From Frankiaceae bacterium (GTDB lineage Bacteria; Actinomycetota; Actinomycetes; JADGOU01): a stretch of DNA of 7,812 nt. The stretch is from contig JADGOU010000130.1 of assembly GCA_017882835.1 (NCBI GenBank), positions 1-7,812 of the forward strand, read 5' to 3'. The notes beneath the pieces are model-generated. The model had not been told where the DNA came from, searched no databases, and worked only from the letters and a program-made list of their open reading frames with translations. The position numbers and the translations under genes are program-made. This document shows, piece after piece, positions 1-6,296 of this stretch. Every line of letters begins with the position of its first letter. The stretch's first letter is position 1.

Positions 1-393
1 CTTGCCGGCCGACTTGCCGGCCGGAGCCTTCTTGGCGCCGCGAGACGTGGCACTGGCCGGCGACGTAGCGCTGGCCGATGTCCGACCGCGAGCGGCCGAC
101 GCGGACTTGCGGGCCGGTTCGCGCGCGGCGCCATTGGGGGGCTCGGCCGGAACGTCCGCTCCAGCAGCCGCGGACTGCAGCCCGACCGACCCGGAGACCG
201 TGGGGCTGCCGTCCTCGACGACCGTCACGCCGGCTTCGGTAAGTTCTCGTAGCACTCGCTCCACCCTCGCCTGGCTCAATCCGTCTGCTGCCACCGCCGC
301 CCGCACGTCTGCCACGGGCACCGACCCCTGGCTACGGCCTTGCTGCAGCAGGGAGCGCACGGCGGAGGGGTCGGGCAACGAAGCGGACGTCAC
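1..393 (-). CDS. Sigma-70 family RNA polymerase sigma factor, N-terminal part (cut by the window edge)
   Basis: Only the first 131 codons are present; the frame is open to base 1 and the rest lies outside the window. Residues about 9-62 read like sigma-70 region 1.1, a small winged-helix domain: a helix followed by QGRSQG (compare GK-QGY in many sigma factors), an acidic helix with ADVRAAV, then RVLRELTEAGVTVVEDG, matching the usual 'L.ELG(I/V).VV' end of that domain. Residues about 75-131 are a low-complexity Ala/Ser/Pro/Lys linker, as in the N-termini of actinobacterial SigA/HrdB-type factors. The family role is promoter recognition by RNA polymerase, with region 1.1 gating DNA access. The GTG start at 393 is chosen because AAAGG lies 6 bases upstream (400-404). 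The conserved regions 2-4 are not visible, so assignment to the principal factor (rpoD/sigA/hrdB) rather than a paralogue is an inference. A nucleoid-associated protein with a Lys/Ala tail is the main alternative. Confidence 0.72.
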   Translation of the reverse strand, partial: MTSASLPDPSAVRSLLQQGRSQGSVPVADVRAAVAADGLSQARVERVLRELTEAGVTVVEDGSPTVSGSVGLQSAAAGADVPAEPPNGAAREPARKSASAARGRTSASATSPASATSRGAKKAPAGKSAGK

Positions 394-466
394 AGAGCAC
401 CTTTGCTGTCTGGGGGTCCGGGATGAGGCCGACGGCGGGCATCGGGAGCAGCGTCAGCCCGCACGA

Positions 467-476
467 CCCGTACGGG
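467..476. promoter_or_regulatory. 10-bp perfect palindrome CCCGTACGGG, possible operator
   Basis: This self-complementary 10-mer lies 74 bases upstream of the sigma factor start, between the putative promoter and the ribosome binding site. It could bind a dimeric regulator or form part of a leader hairpin. Short GC palindromes are common by chance in DNA of this composition, so the support is weak. Confidence 0.2.
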
Positions 477-494
477 AAACCCGGGTGTGCGTTG

Positions 495-524
495 CACATA
501 TTCCCATGTAGCCGCGCCAACCAA
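495..524 (-). promoter_or_regulatory. Possible promoter of the sigma factor gene
   Basis: On the minus strand TTGGTT (519-524) and TATGTG (495-500) are separated by 18 bases, roughly 100 bases upstream of the GTG start at 393. They lie in one of the few AT-richer patches of this very GC-rich region, which is the main reason for the call. The -10 match is imperfect and the leader would be long. It is a guess from consensus only. Confidence 0.25.
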
Positions 525-548
525 CGCATCGACCCGCAGGGCACCCCC

Positions 549-573
549 CGGGCCGGCCCCCCAAGCCGGCTCG
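549..573 (-). terminator. GC-rich hairpin downstream of the small membrane protein gene
   Basis: GCCGGC (552-557 region) and GCCGGC (565-570) flank a 7-base loop. The arms extend to about 9 bp, with one imperfect pair: G-U on the plus strand, A-C on the minus strand. It sits about 63 bases beyond the stop of the 636-842 gene and upstream of the sigma factor promoter region. There is no T-tract. Actinobacterial terminators often lack one, so an intrinsic terminator is possible but unproven. Confidence 0.35.
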
Positions 574-635
574 GCGGTGCCGGCGGCAGCCCGCGCAGCG
601 ATCAATCGAACGCCAGGCCACTCTCGACAGGCAGC

Positions 636-842
636 TCAGCCCGGAGCCAACAGCACGGGAACCACAAAGTAGGCCAGGATCCCCAGGCCGAGCACGGCCG
701 CGACGGCCCAGGGCCACAGGCCGGTTCGAGATTGCCAGGCTGCCCTTCCGCGGACCGCGGCAGTGGTCAGTACCCCGGTGATGCCGAGCAACAACAGCCC
801 CCCGCCGACCACGAGCAGCCCGTAGCCCTCAACTGCCGACAC
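636..842 (-). CDS. Small two-helix membrane protein of unknown function
   Basis: The 68-residue product has two strongly hydrophobic stretches, at about residues 7-30 (rich in Gly, Leu and Val) and 44-66 (PWAVAAVLGLGILAYFVVPV). They are joined by a short basic loop containing RGRAAW and R39, which suggests a helical hairpin with a cytoplasmic loop and both ends outside, or the reverse. No enzymatic motif is visible. The GTG start at 842 has only a weak GGCGAG-like site upstream, so the start is uncertain. An upstream ATG ORF in another frame (829-927) overlaps it. The gene is divergent from the esterase at 1177 and upstream of, in the same direction as, the sigma factor gene, with a hairpin between them. 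Two clean membrane segments in this frame, and none in the overlapping frames, are the reason for calling it real. I do not recognise the family. Confidence 0.6.
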   Translation of the reverse strand: MSAVEGYGLLVVGGGLLLLGITGVLTTAAVRGRAAWQSRTGLWPWAVAAVLGLGILAYFVVPVLLAPG

Positions 843-927
843 GACACTCGCCAGCCGCCAGCCGCGATCCGATCCGGCCGACCCCCGCCGGAGATCGCGT
901 CGTACCCGTCGGCATGGTCCTGCCCAT
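829..927 (-). CDS. Possible 32-residue leader ORF overlapping the small membrane protein gene
   Basis: An ATG at 927 is preceded by GAGGTGA (930-936), a better ribosome binding site than that of the gene it overlaps. The frame encodes a basic, Arg/Gly-rich 32-residue peptide ending at TGA 829-831, 14 bases inside the 636-842 gene. It could be a translated leader coupling ribosomes into that gene. It could also be the true N-terminus of the membrane protein if one base is missing from the sequence, or it could be chance. No homology is recognised. Confidence 0.2.
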   Translation of the reverse strand: MGRTMPTGTTRSPAGVGRIGSRLAAGECRVGS

Positions 928-1043
928 GGTCACCTCGCCCCGGACCGTCAACGGGCTGACCCGAACCCCCGCACCGAGCGCTCCGCCGCTGTCGGTATGC
1001 CCCGCCAGGCGGTGGTGGAACGACCGGACGGAACAACGAGTTG

Positions 1044-1096
1044 GGCTGGGTGCACCGGTGGCCCGTCCGGGCTGGGTGCACCGGTCGCCCCGTCCG
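1044..1096 (+). repeat. Imperfect tandem duplication, 26 + 27 bp, each with the palindrome GGTGCACC
   Basis: Copy 1 (1044-1069) and copy 2 (1070-1096) are identical over their first 16 bases (GGCTGGGTGCACCGGT) and differ afterwards by one substitution and one extra C. Each contains the 8-bp palindrome GGTGCACC (1049-1056 and 1075-1082), with centres 26 bases apart, about 2.5 helical turns. The pair lies 80-130 bases upstream of the esterase start. It could be a double operator for a dimeric regulator or a recent slippage duplication. Confidence 0.6.
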
Positions 1097-1161
1097 GCTG
1101 CGCTGAGCTCGGTGGATCGGGTAAGACAGGGCTGTCAGCGAGTACGACGGCGGGCCTTGGC

Positions 1162-1170
1162 AGGAAGGGA
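1162..1170 (+). promoter_or_regulatory. Ribosome binding site deciding the esterase start
   Basis: The purine-rich AGGAAGGGA ends 6 bases before GTG 1177. No comparable site precedes the in-frame ATG at 997. It also places the first membrane helix at the very N-terminus of the protein, as expected for an anchored enzyme. Confidence 0.65.
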
Positions 1171-1176
1171 CGGCCT

Positions 1177-2295
1177 GTGCTGCACGACCTGCTCCTGCTG
1201 CCGGTGGCCCGACCCTGGCTGGTCGCCGTACTACTGGTGGCTGCGGGTCTGCTGTGGTGGGCGGGGTGGCGGCTGCGTCGGACCACCCGCCGACGGCTGA
1301 CGGTGATGGCGCTGGTCGGGGCCGTGCTGGTGGCGGTGGCCGGCGGCGCCAACGCCGCCAATGTCTACTTCAGCTACCTGCCGCACGTGGGCGACGTCGT
1401 GGGCGTGGGGTCCTGGCGGCAGGTGCCGGCGGGTACCGGCACCACCCCAACCCACCTCAGCGCCGTCATGCAGGCCGACCCCCACGCTGCGGGATCGCCA
1501 CCGACGCCGACTGTCGGTCACGGCGCTGTGACCTCGATCGCCGTCGCGGACCGGGCGTCCGGTTTTGGCAGCTATCGAGCGGAGGTATACCTGCCGCCGC
1601 AGTACCTGGCCGAGCCAACCCGCCGGTTCCCGGTGCTCTACCTGCTGCACGGCTCCCCCGGCGTACCGGTGGACTGGCTGCGCGGCGGCGAGGCCACGGC
1701 GGCCGGCGACGCCCAGGCCGCGGCCGGGCATCCGCTGGTCATCGTCATGCCCCGGGATAGCCACTGGTGGCTGGATGACTCCGAGTGTGTGGACGGCGTG
1801 GCGGAGCGGGCCGACACCTATGTGTCGGTGGACGTGGTAGCGGCCGTCGACGCGCAGCTGCGCACGGTGGCGGACCGGAGCCACCGAGCGGTCGGCGGCA
1901 TGTCCGCCGGCGGGTACTGCGCGCTCAACCTCGGACTGCGCCACCGCGACACCTTCGCCGCGATCGTGGACATGTCCGGACTCACCGTGCCCACGCACGC
2001 CGGTGGGTTGGCAGCCCTGTTCGGCTCGGGACCGGCGGGCCAGGCGCGGGCGGAGGCCAACATGCCGGCGCTGTACGTCGCGACGCTGAGCCCGCGGCCC
2101 ACGACCGCGGTGTGGATGGATGCCGGCAGCAGCGACGCCACCGTGCTGGCCCAGATGCGGCCCATGGCGGCCGCGCTGCGTGAGCGGGGCTACCCGGTCC
2201 GGTTGGGTACCCGCCCCGGCGCGCACACCTTCCATGTGTGGGCGCCGGCGCTGCGGGAGGCGTTGCCTTGGGTGGCCGACCAACTGGGCGCCTGA
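1177..2295 (+). CDS. Membrane-anchored alpha/beta-hydrolase, esterase D/antigen 85-like family
   Basis: The product has 372 residues. Two hydrophobic helices (about 5-30 and 42-60) flank a cytoplasmic-type basic loop, WRLRRTTRRR, so the catalytic domain from about residue 70 probably lies outside the membrane. That domain reads as a putative esterase (PF00756-type): the core strand with oxyanion-hole segment FPVLYLLHGSPG (151-162), the nucleophile elbow GMSAGG with Ser243, a probable acid at Asp320 in DAGSSD, and His350 in GAHTFHVW, close to the family's 'G-H-x-W/F-x-x-W'. All parts of the triad are therefore present. Family members hydrolyse carboxyl esters (S-formylglutathione, siderophore esters) or transfer mycolyl groups (antigen 85); the substrate here is unknown. 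The gene is monocistronic, divergent from 636-842 and convergent with the PBP gene, with only 61 bases between the stops. The GTG start at 1177 is supported by AGGAAGGGA six bases upstream. Confidence 0.85.
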   Translation: MLHDLLLLPVARPWLVAVLLVAAGLLWWAGWRLRRTTRRRLTVMALVGAVLVAVAGGANAANVYFSYLPHVGDVVGVGSWRQVPAGTGTTPTHLSAVMQADPHAAGSPPTPTVGHGAVTSIAVADRASGFGSYRAEVYLPPQYLAEPTRRFPVLYLLHGSPGVPVDWLRGGEATAAGDAQAAAGHPLVIVMPRDSHWWLDDSECVDGVAERADTYVSVDVVAAVDAQLRTVADRSHRAVGGMSAGGYCALNLGLRHRDTFAAIVDMSGLTVPTHAGGLAALFGSGPAGQARAEANMPALYVATLSPRPTTAVWMDAGSSDATVLAQMRPMAAALRERGYPVRLGTRPGAHTFHVWAPALREALPWVADQLGA

Positions 2296-2334
2296 TCGGC
2301 GCACCCATCGGCGCACCCATCGGCGCACCCATCC
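2295..2334 (+). repeat. 12-bp tandem repeat (ATCGGCGCACCC, three perfect copies plus a decayed one) at the convergent junction
   Basis: Three identical units run 2295-2306, 2307-2318 and 2319-2330, and a degenerate fourth begins ATCCGCGCGACC at 2331. The first base of the first unit is the last base of the esterase stop codon. The units fill most of the 61-base gap to the PBP stop at 2357. GCGCC (2288-2292) can pair with GGCGC (2298-2302) across the stop codon, giving a short 5-bp hairpin, and each unit offers the same GGCGC arm. A terminator role for either convergent transcript is possible but weak. Confidence 0.85.
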
Positions 2335-2356
2335 GCGCGACCGCAAGAGCCCAAGG

Positions 2357-4615
2357 TCAACCCGAGCCGCCACCACTCGCCGGCGCCGGCGGAGCCCCGC
2401 CGGCGGCCGGCGGCGCGACGGGTTCCGCCGGCGCGGGTACCGGAGCCGCAGGTGGTGCCGGGGTCGGCGCGACGGCCGGTGGCGCCGATGGCGGATTGCC
2501 GGTTGCCCCGGTCGGCGCGCCAGCCGGAGACGTCGACGTTGGCCGCCGCGGTCGGGTTGCCTGTGCGGAGGTGTCCGGCTGGACGAACGGGGTGGCCATC
2601 ACTGCGGCGCCGCCGGTGAACTCGGCCACCGGCGCGTCCGCCAGCGCCCCCGACACGGTCTGGCGCCAGATCCGGGCCGGCAGGTCACCGCCGTACACCT
2701 GCTGGTAGTAGGCGCCGTTGATGGTGACGTTGCGGAGCGGATGGGCGTTGCCCCCGGTCGGGTCACCGATCCAGACCGCGGCGGCGAGGTCGGGCGTGAA
2801 GCCGGTGAACCAAGCCGCGCCGTAGCCCTCGGTGGTGCCGGTCTTGCCGGCGGCCGGTCGGTCGAGCTGCGCCGCTCGGCCGGTGCGGCCGGGGTCGGGG
2901 CCGTCGACCACGCCCCGCAGCACCGAGGTCACCCGGTCGGCGATGTCCGGATCCAGCACCTGCTTGCACGCCGGATCGAAGGATCCGACCGGCTGGCCGG
3001 CGCGGTCGGTGATGGCGCTGACACCCCGCGGCGGGCAGAAGCTACCGTGCGCCGCCAGCCCGGCGTACGCCCCGGCCATGGCCAACGGGCTGACCTCGTT
3101 CGTCCCGAGGGTGAACGAGGGCACCCGGGCCAGCGGCTTACCGTCCGCGCGGCGGACGCCGAACGCCTCGGCGAGCGCGGCCGGACCGTCCAGGCCGGTC
3201 CGCTCCTCGAGCTGGACGTAGTAGGTGTTCACCGACTCCCAGGTGGCCTGCACCAGGTCGAATCGCCCGGCTTCACTGTCGCCGGCATTGGACACGGTGT
3301 ACGCCGTCTGCCGACCGCCCTGGAAGTCGCTGAACTTGGCGGATGTGTACCGCTGCGGCGCGTCGATGGTGGTGGACAGCGGCAGGCCCTGTTGCAGGGC
3401 GGCCGCCAGCACGAACACCTTGAACGTCGACCCGGCCTGGAAGCCGCCGCCACCGCCGGTGGCCAGGTTCACCTTGGTCTGGTTCGCGGCGCTGTCGTCA
3501 CCGTAGTTTCGGTTGACCGCCATCGCCTGGACGGCCCCGGTGCCCGGCCCCACGACGTCGACCGCCGCGGCGAACGAGCTGTCCCGCGGTACGGCGGAGT
3601 CGACCGCATCCTGCGCCGCCGCCTGGACCGAGGGCACCAGCGTCGTGGTGACGGTCAGCCCGCCGCGGTAGAGCCGGGAGGTGCGCTCCTCCGGCGTGGC
3701 ACCGAACTGCGGGTCATTGAGCAGGCTGGTCTTGACGAAGTCGCAGAAGAAGGGCACCGAGCTGGCCTCGCAGCCCTGTGGCGTCGTGGTGGGCTGCAGC
3801 GCCAGCGGGGTGGCGACCGCCGCCTGGGCCTGGGCCGGGGTGATGTCGCCGAGCCCGGCCATCCGGTCCAGGACAACGTTACGCCGCGCCAGCGCCCGGT
3901 CCGGATGCTGCAGGGGGTCGTTGAGCGCCGGACCCTCGACCAGCCCGGCCAGCATCGCGGACTGGGCCAGGTTGAGCTGCTGGACACCAATGCCGAAGTA
4001 GTGCCGGGCCGCGGCCGCGATGCCGTAGGCGCCGTCGCCGAAGTAGGCGATGTTCAGGTACCGCGCCAGGATCTCGTCCTTGCTCAGCTTGCGGTCCAGC
4101 GTCAGGGCGTAGCGCAGCTCGCGCAGCTTGCGGCTCAGGGTCGGCGCTCGGGCCTCGGCCTGCGCCTCCTTCGTATCCGCCGTCTCCACCAGCACGTTCT
4201 TGACGTACTGCTGGGTCAGGGTGGAGCCTCCCTGGCGGGTGCTGCCGACGCCAAGGTCGGTCGCCAAGGCGCGGACGGTCCCCCGGACGTCGAGGCCATG
4301 ATGGTCGTAGAACCGGGCGTCTTCGATGTCGATCAGGGCCTGCCGGGTGACCAACGGGATGTCGGCTAGCGGCACCTCTTGGCGGTCCTCGGCGAAGAAG
4401 GTCGCAATCGGCGACCCGTCCGCGGCGACCAGCCGGGAGCCCTGCGCGAGCGGTGGGGTGTCCAACTCGCTCGGCAGGACGATATAGGAGTCCGCGGCAG
4501 CCTTGGCAAGCCATCCGGTGCCACCCACCGCGGGCAGCGCCGCGGCCGCGAACAGTCCGCCGGCCAGCGCACACGAGCCGACCAGCCGCACCACTCGGCC
4601 CGAGATATCGCCCAC
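2357..4615 (-). CDS. Class A penicillin-binding protein (bifunctional transglycosylase/transpeptidase)
   Basis: The enzyme polymerises lipid II into glycan strands and cross-links their peptides on the outer face of the membrane. The 752-residue product starts with a short cytoplasmic end and one membrane anchor (about 9-31). The GT51 domain carries IEDARFYDHHG with catalytic Glu98, QGGSTLTQQ (128-136) and RKLRELRYALTLDRKLS with Glu166. The transpeptidase domain has all three motifs: STFK with Ser396 and Lys399, SVN (461-463) and KTGT (591-594). Cysteines 282/291 and 527/550 are close pairs that could form disulfides. From about 660 the tail is Pro/Ala/Thr-rich and ends GGGSG, with no PASTA repeat visible; length and layout resemble mycobacterial PonA1/PonA2 and streptomycete homologues. 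The GTG start at 4615 lies 13 bases after the synthetase stop and lacks a clear ribosome binding site, so translation may depend on coupling. GTG codons 8 and 9 are alternative starts. Confidence 0.96.
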   Translation of the reverse strand: MGDISGRVVRLVGSCALAGGLFAAAALPAVGGTGWLAKAAADSYIVLPSELDTPPLAQGSRLVAADGSPIATFFAEDRQEVPLADIPLVTRQALIDIEDARFYDHHGLDVRGTVRALATDLGVGSTRQGGSTLTQQYVKNVLVETADTKEAQAEARAPTLSRKLRELRYALTLDRKLSKDEILARYLNIAYFGDGAYGIAAAARHYFGIGVQQLNLAQSAMLAGLVEGPALNDPLQHPDRALARRNVVLDRMAGLGDITPAQAQAAVATPLALQPTTTPQGCEASSVPFFCDFVKTSLLNDPQFGATPEERTSRLYRGGLTVTTTLVPSVQAAAQDAVDSAVPRDSSFAAAVDVVGPGTGAVQAMAVNRNYGDDSAANQTKVNLATGGGGGFQAGSTFKVFVLAAALQQGLPLSTTIDAPQRYTSAKFSDFQGGRQTAYTVSNAGDSEAGRFDLVQATWESVNTYYVQLEERTGLDGPAALAEAFGVRRADGKPLARVPSFTLGTNEVSPLAMAGAYAGLAAHGSFCPPRGVSAITDRAGQPVGSFDPACKQVLDPDIADRVTSVLRGVVDGPDPGRTGRAAQLDRPAAGKTGTTEGYGAAWFTGFTPDLAAAVWIGDPTGGNAHPLRNVTINGAYYQQVYGGDLPARIWRQTVSGALADAPVAEFTGGAAVMATPFVQPDTSAQATRPRRPTSTSPAGAPTGATGNPPSAPPAVAPTPAPPAAPVPAPAEPVAPPAAGGAPPAPASGGGSG

Positions 4616-4628
4616 GACAAAGGTCAGG

Positions 4629-6296
4629 CTACCCGAACGCTCCGGATGGGTCGGCGAGACCGGCGTAGCTGGTCCGGAGGTCGCGCTTGAGGATCTTGCC
4701 GGTCGGGTTCCTCGGCAGGGCGTCGGCGATCTCGACGTACTTGGGCACCTTGAAGCCGGCCAGGTGCTTCCGACATAGCGCCAGCACCTCCTCGACGTCG
4801 ACCTGCTGGCCGGGCCGCGGCACCACGACCGCCGTCACCGCCTCGATCCAGTACGCGTGCCGGACGCCGAAAACGGCGACCTCGGCCACCGCCGGGTGCC
4901 GGTAGACGACCTCTTCGACCTCGCGGCTGGCGACGTTCTCGCCGCCGGACTTGATCATGTCCTTCTTCCGGTCCACCACTGTGAGGTAGCCCTCGGCGTC
5001 CAGCACCCCGAGGTCCCCGCTGTGGAACCAACCGTTGCGGAAGGCCTCGGCCGTCCGCTCCGGGTCGTGATAGTAGCCGAGCATCGCGTGCGGACTGCGG
5101 TGCACGATCTCCCCCACCGTGCCGGTCGGCACCGGGCGGTCGTCGTCGTCAACGATGCGGGTCTCCACGTTCAGCCCGGCCCGGCCGGCCGAGCCGAGCT
5201 TGGTCAGCTGCTCCTCCGGCCGCAGGATCGTGGCGACCGGCGCCATCTCAGTCTGGCCGTAGAAGTTGAACAGCCGAACGCCGGGCAGCCGACCGTCCAG
5301 CTCCAGCAGCACCTCGGTAGGCATGATCGCCGCCCCGTAGTAGCCGGCGCGCAGCGACGACAGGTCGCGGGTGTCGAAGTCGGGGCAGCGCAGCAGCGAG
5401 ATCCACACCGTCGGCGGACAGAACAGCTTGGTCACCCGCTCCCGCTCCACCGTGGCCAGGATCGCCGCCGGATCCGGACCGGGCAGCACGATGCTGGTCG
5501 CCCCCAGCCAGATGTCAGGGGTGAGGAAGCAGTGCAGCTGGGCGCAGTGGTAGAGGGGTAGCGCGTGCACCTCAACGTCGTCATGGCGCATCTCGCCATC
5601 TACCATCGCGGTGACGTACTGCGCGATCAGGCTCCGGCTGGACAGCATCGCGCCCTTGGGCCGGGACTCGGTGCCGCTGGTGTAGAGCAGCTGCACCGGG
5701 TCGTCGTCGCCCACGGCGACGTCGGGATCGCTGTCTTCGGGGTGCTCGAGCCAGGTCGCGACGTCTTCCCAACCGCTGGGTGTCCGGCCCGACCCCAACC
5801 GGATGCAGCCGCGTACGGCGCGGGCGTCGGTGCGCAGCGCGGCGGCGCCGTCCTCGGCGGCGGCAAGCTCGGCGGCGGCAAGCTCGGCGGCGGCCAGCTC
5901 GGCGGCGGCTTCCGCCACCGGCACCAACGCGTCCTCGACCACCATCCCCCGGGCTCCGCAGTGGCCAAGCACGTAGCCGACCTCGGCCGCACCCAGCATG
6001 AAGTTGATCGGCACCGAGACGGCGCCCAACCGGGCCAGGGCGAAGTAGACGATGACGAAGCTGTCACAGTTGTGCGCCAGCACTGCTATCCGGTCGCCCC
6101 GGGTCACGCCGCGGGCGTCCAGGGCGTTCGCGGTGCGGTTGACGGCGCCGTCGAGCTCGGCGAAGGTCCAGCGTCGGTCGGCGAAGACCAATGCGGTCTT
6201 CGCCGGCTCGCGCGCCGCAGACCGGCGCAGCAGGTCGCCGATGGTCTGGCGGCGGGCGTGCTCGACAGTCGCCGGCGCAGCGGTTGCAGCGGTCAT
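4629..6296 (-). CDS. Acyl-CoA synthetase, AMP-forming (ANL superfamily)
   Basis: The 555-residue enzyme should activate a carboxylic acid with ATP to the acyl-adenylate and then transfer it to CoA, in the cytoplasm. Core motifs in order are the phosphate loop YTSGTESRPKG (205-215), PLYH (247-250), the adenine-binding NFYGQTE (344-350), HSGDLG with the ribose-binding Asp428, the hinge DRKKDMIKSGGENV (442-455) and PTGK with the C-terminal catalytic Lys534. Length is normal for fatty-acyl-CoA ligases of the FadD type. Glu210-Ser211 replace the common Thr-Gly of the phosphate loop, a variant I recall in some actinobacterial acyl-CoA synthetases. The chain length or nature of the substrate cannot be told. 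Residues about 129-148 are an unusual AAELAAAE repeat, encoded by 15-bp DNA repeats and inserted in the N-terminal domain. ATG 6296 overlaps the upstream deiminase stop as ATGA, which implies translational coupling. The PBP gene follows after 13 bases. Confidence 0.93.
   Translation of the reverse strand: MTAATAAPATVEHARRQTIGDLLRRSAAREPAKTALVFADRRWTFAELDGAVNRTANALDARGVTRGDRIAVLAHNCDSFVIVYFALARLGAVSVPINFMLGAAEVGYVLGHCGARGMVVEDALVPVAEAAAELAAAELAAAELAAAEDGAAALRTDARAVRGCIRLGSGRTPSGWEDVATWLEHPEDSDPDVAVGDDDPVQLLYTSGTESRPKGAMLSSRSLIAQYVTAMVDGEMRHDDVEVHALPLYHCAQLHCFLTPDIWLGATSIVLPGPDPAAILATVERERVTKLFCPPTVWISLLRCPDFDTRDLSSLRAGYYGAAIMPTEVLLELDGRLPGVRLFNFYGQTEMAPVATILRPEEQLTKLGSAGRAGLNVETRIVDDDDRPVPTGTVGEIVHRSPHAMLGYYHDPERTAEAFRNGWFHSGDLGVLDAEGYLTVVDRKKDMIKSGGENVASREVEEVVYRHPAVAEVAVFGVRHAYWIEAVTAVVVPRPGQQVDVEEVLALCRKHLAGFKVPKYVEIADALPRNPTGKILKRDLRTSYAGLADPSGAFG
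5853..5910 (-). repeat. 15-bp tandem repeat inside the acyl-CoA synthetase gene (about four copies)
   Basis: On the plus strand CTCGGCGGCGGCAAG is repeated at 5853-5867 and 5868-5882, followed by a one-base variant (5883-5897) and a partial fourth copy (from 5898). Read on the coding strand the units give successive LAAAE/LAAAS-like pentads (residues about 131-148). Being a multiple of three, they keep the frame, so copy number can change without breaking the enzyme. Confidence 0.9.

Larger units (their letters stand above)
843..1176. other. Divergent intergenic region (334 bases)
   Basis: This spacer separates the divergent starts at 842 and 1177. It must hold promoters for both genes, but I see no convincing -35/-10 pair on either strand. 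What it visibly contains is a tandem 26/27-bp repeat (1044-1096) and the possible leader ORF (829-927). The frame of the esterase is open upstream to an ATG at 997, but that stretch has no esterase-like or signal-like character, and the better start is at 1177. Confidence 0.6.

Noticed and set aside
2..511. A plus-strand ORF covering the left edge
   Set aside because: It is the complement of the sigma factor N-terminus, which has a ribosome binding site and a region 1.1 pattern on the minus strand.
997..1176. A 60-codon N-terminal extension of the esterase from ATG 997
   Set aside because: No ribosome binding site precedes it, it would translate the 26/27-bp repeat, and it would put polar Gly/Pro-rich sequence ahead of the first membrane helix.
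1044..2334. The intergenic repeats as a CRISPR array or transposon ends
   Set aside because: Units are directly adjacent without spacers, too few and too short, and no inverted ends, transposase or cas genes are present.
1231..2376. A 381-codon minus-strand ORF antisense to the esterase
   Set aside because: It is a composition shadow; the plus strand carries the catalytic triad motifs and a good ribosome binding site.
2120..4369. A 749-codon plus-strand ORF antisense to the PBP gene
   Set aside because: It lies opposite a gene with every expected class A PBP motif, and its translation is a low-complexity Arg/Gly/Ala string with no family pattern. Long antisense ORFs are common in GC-rich DNA.
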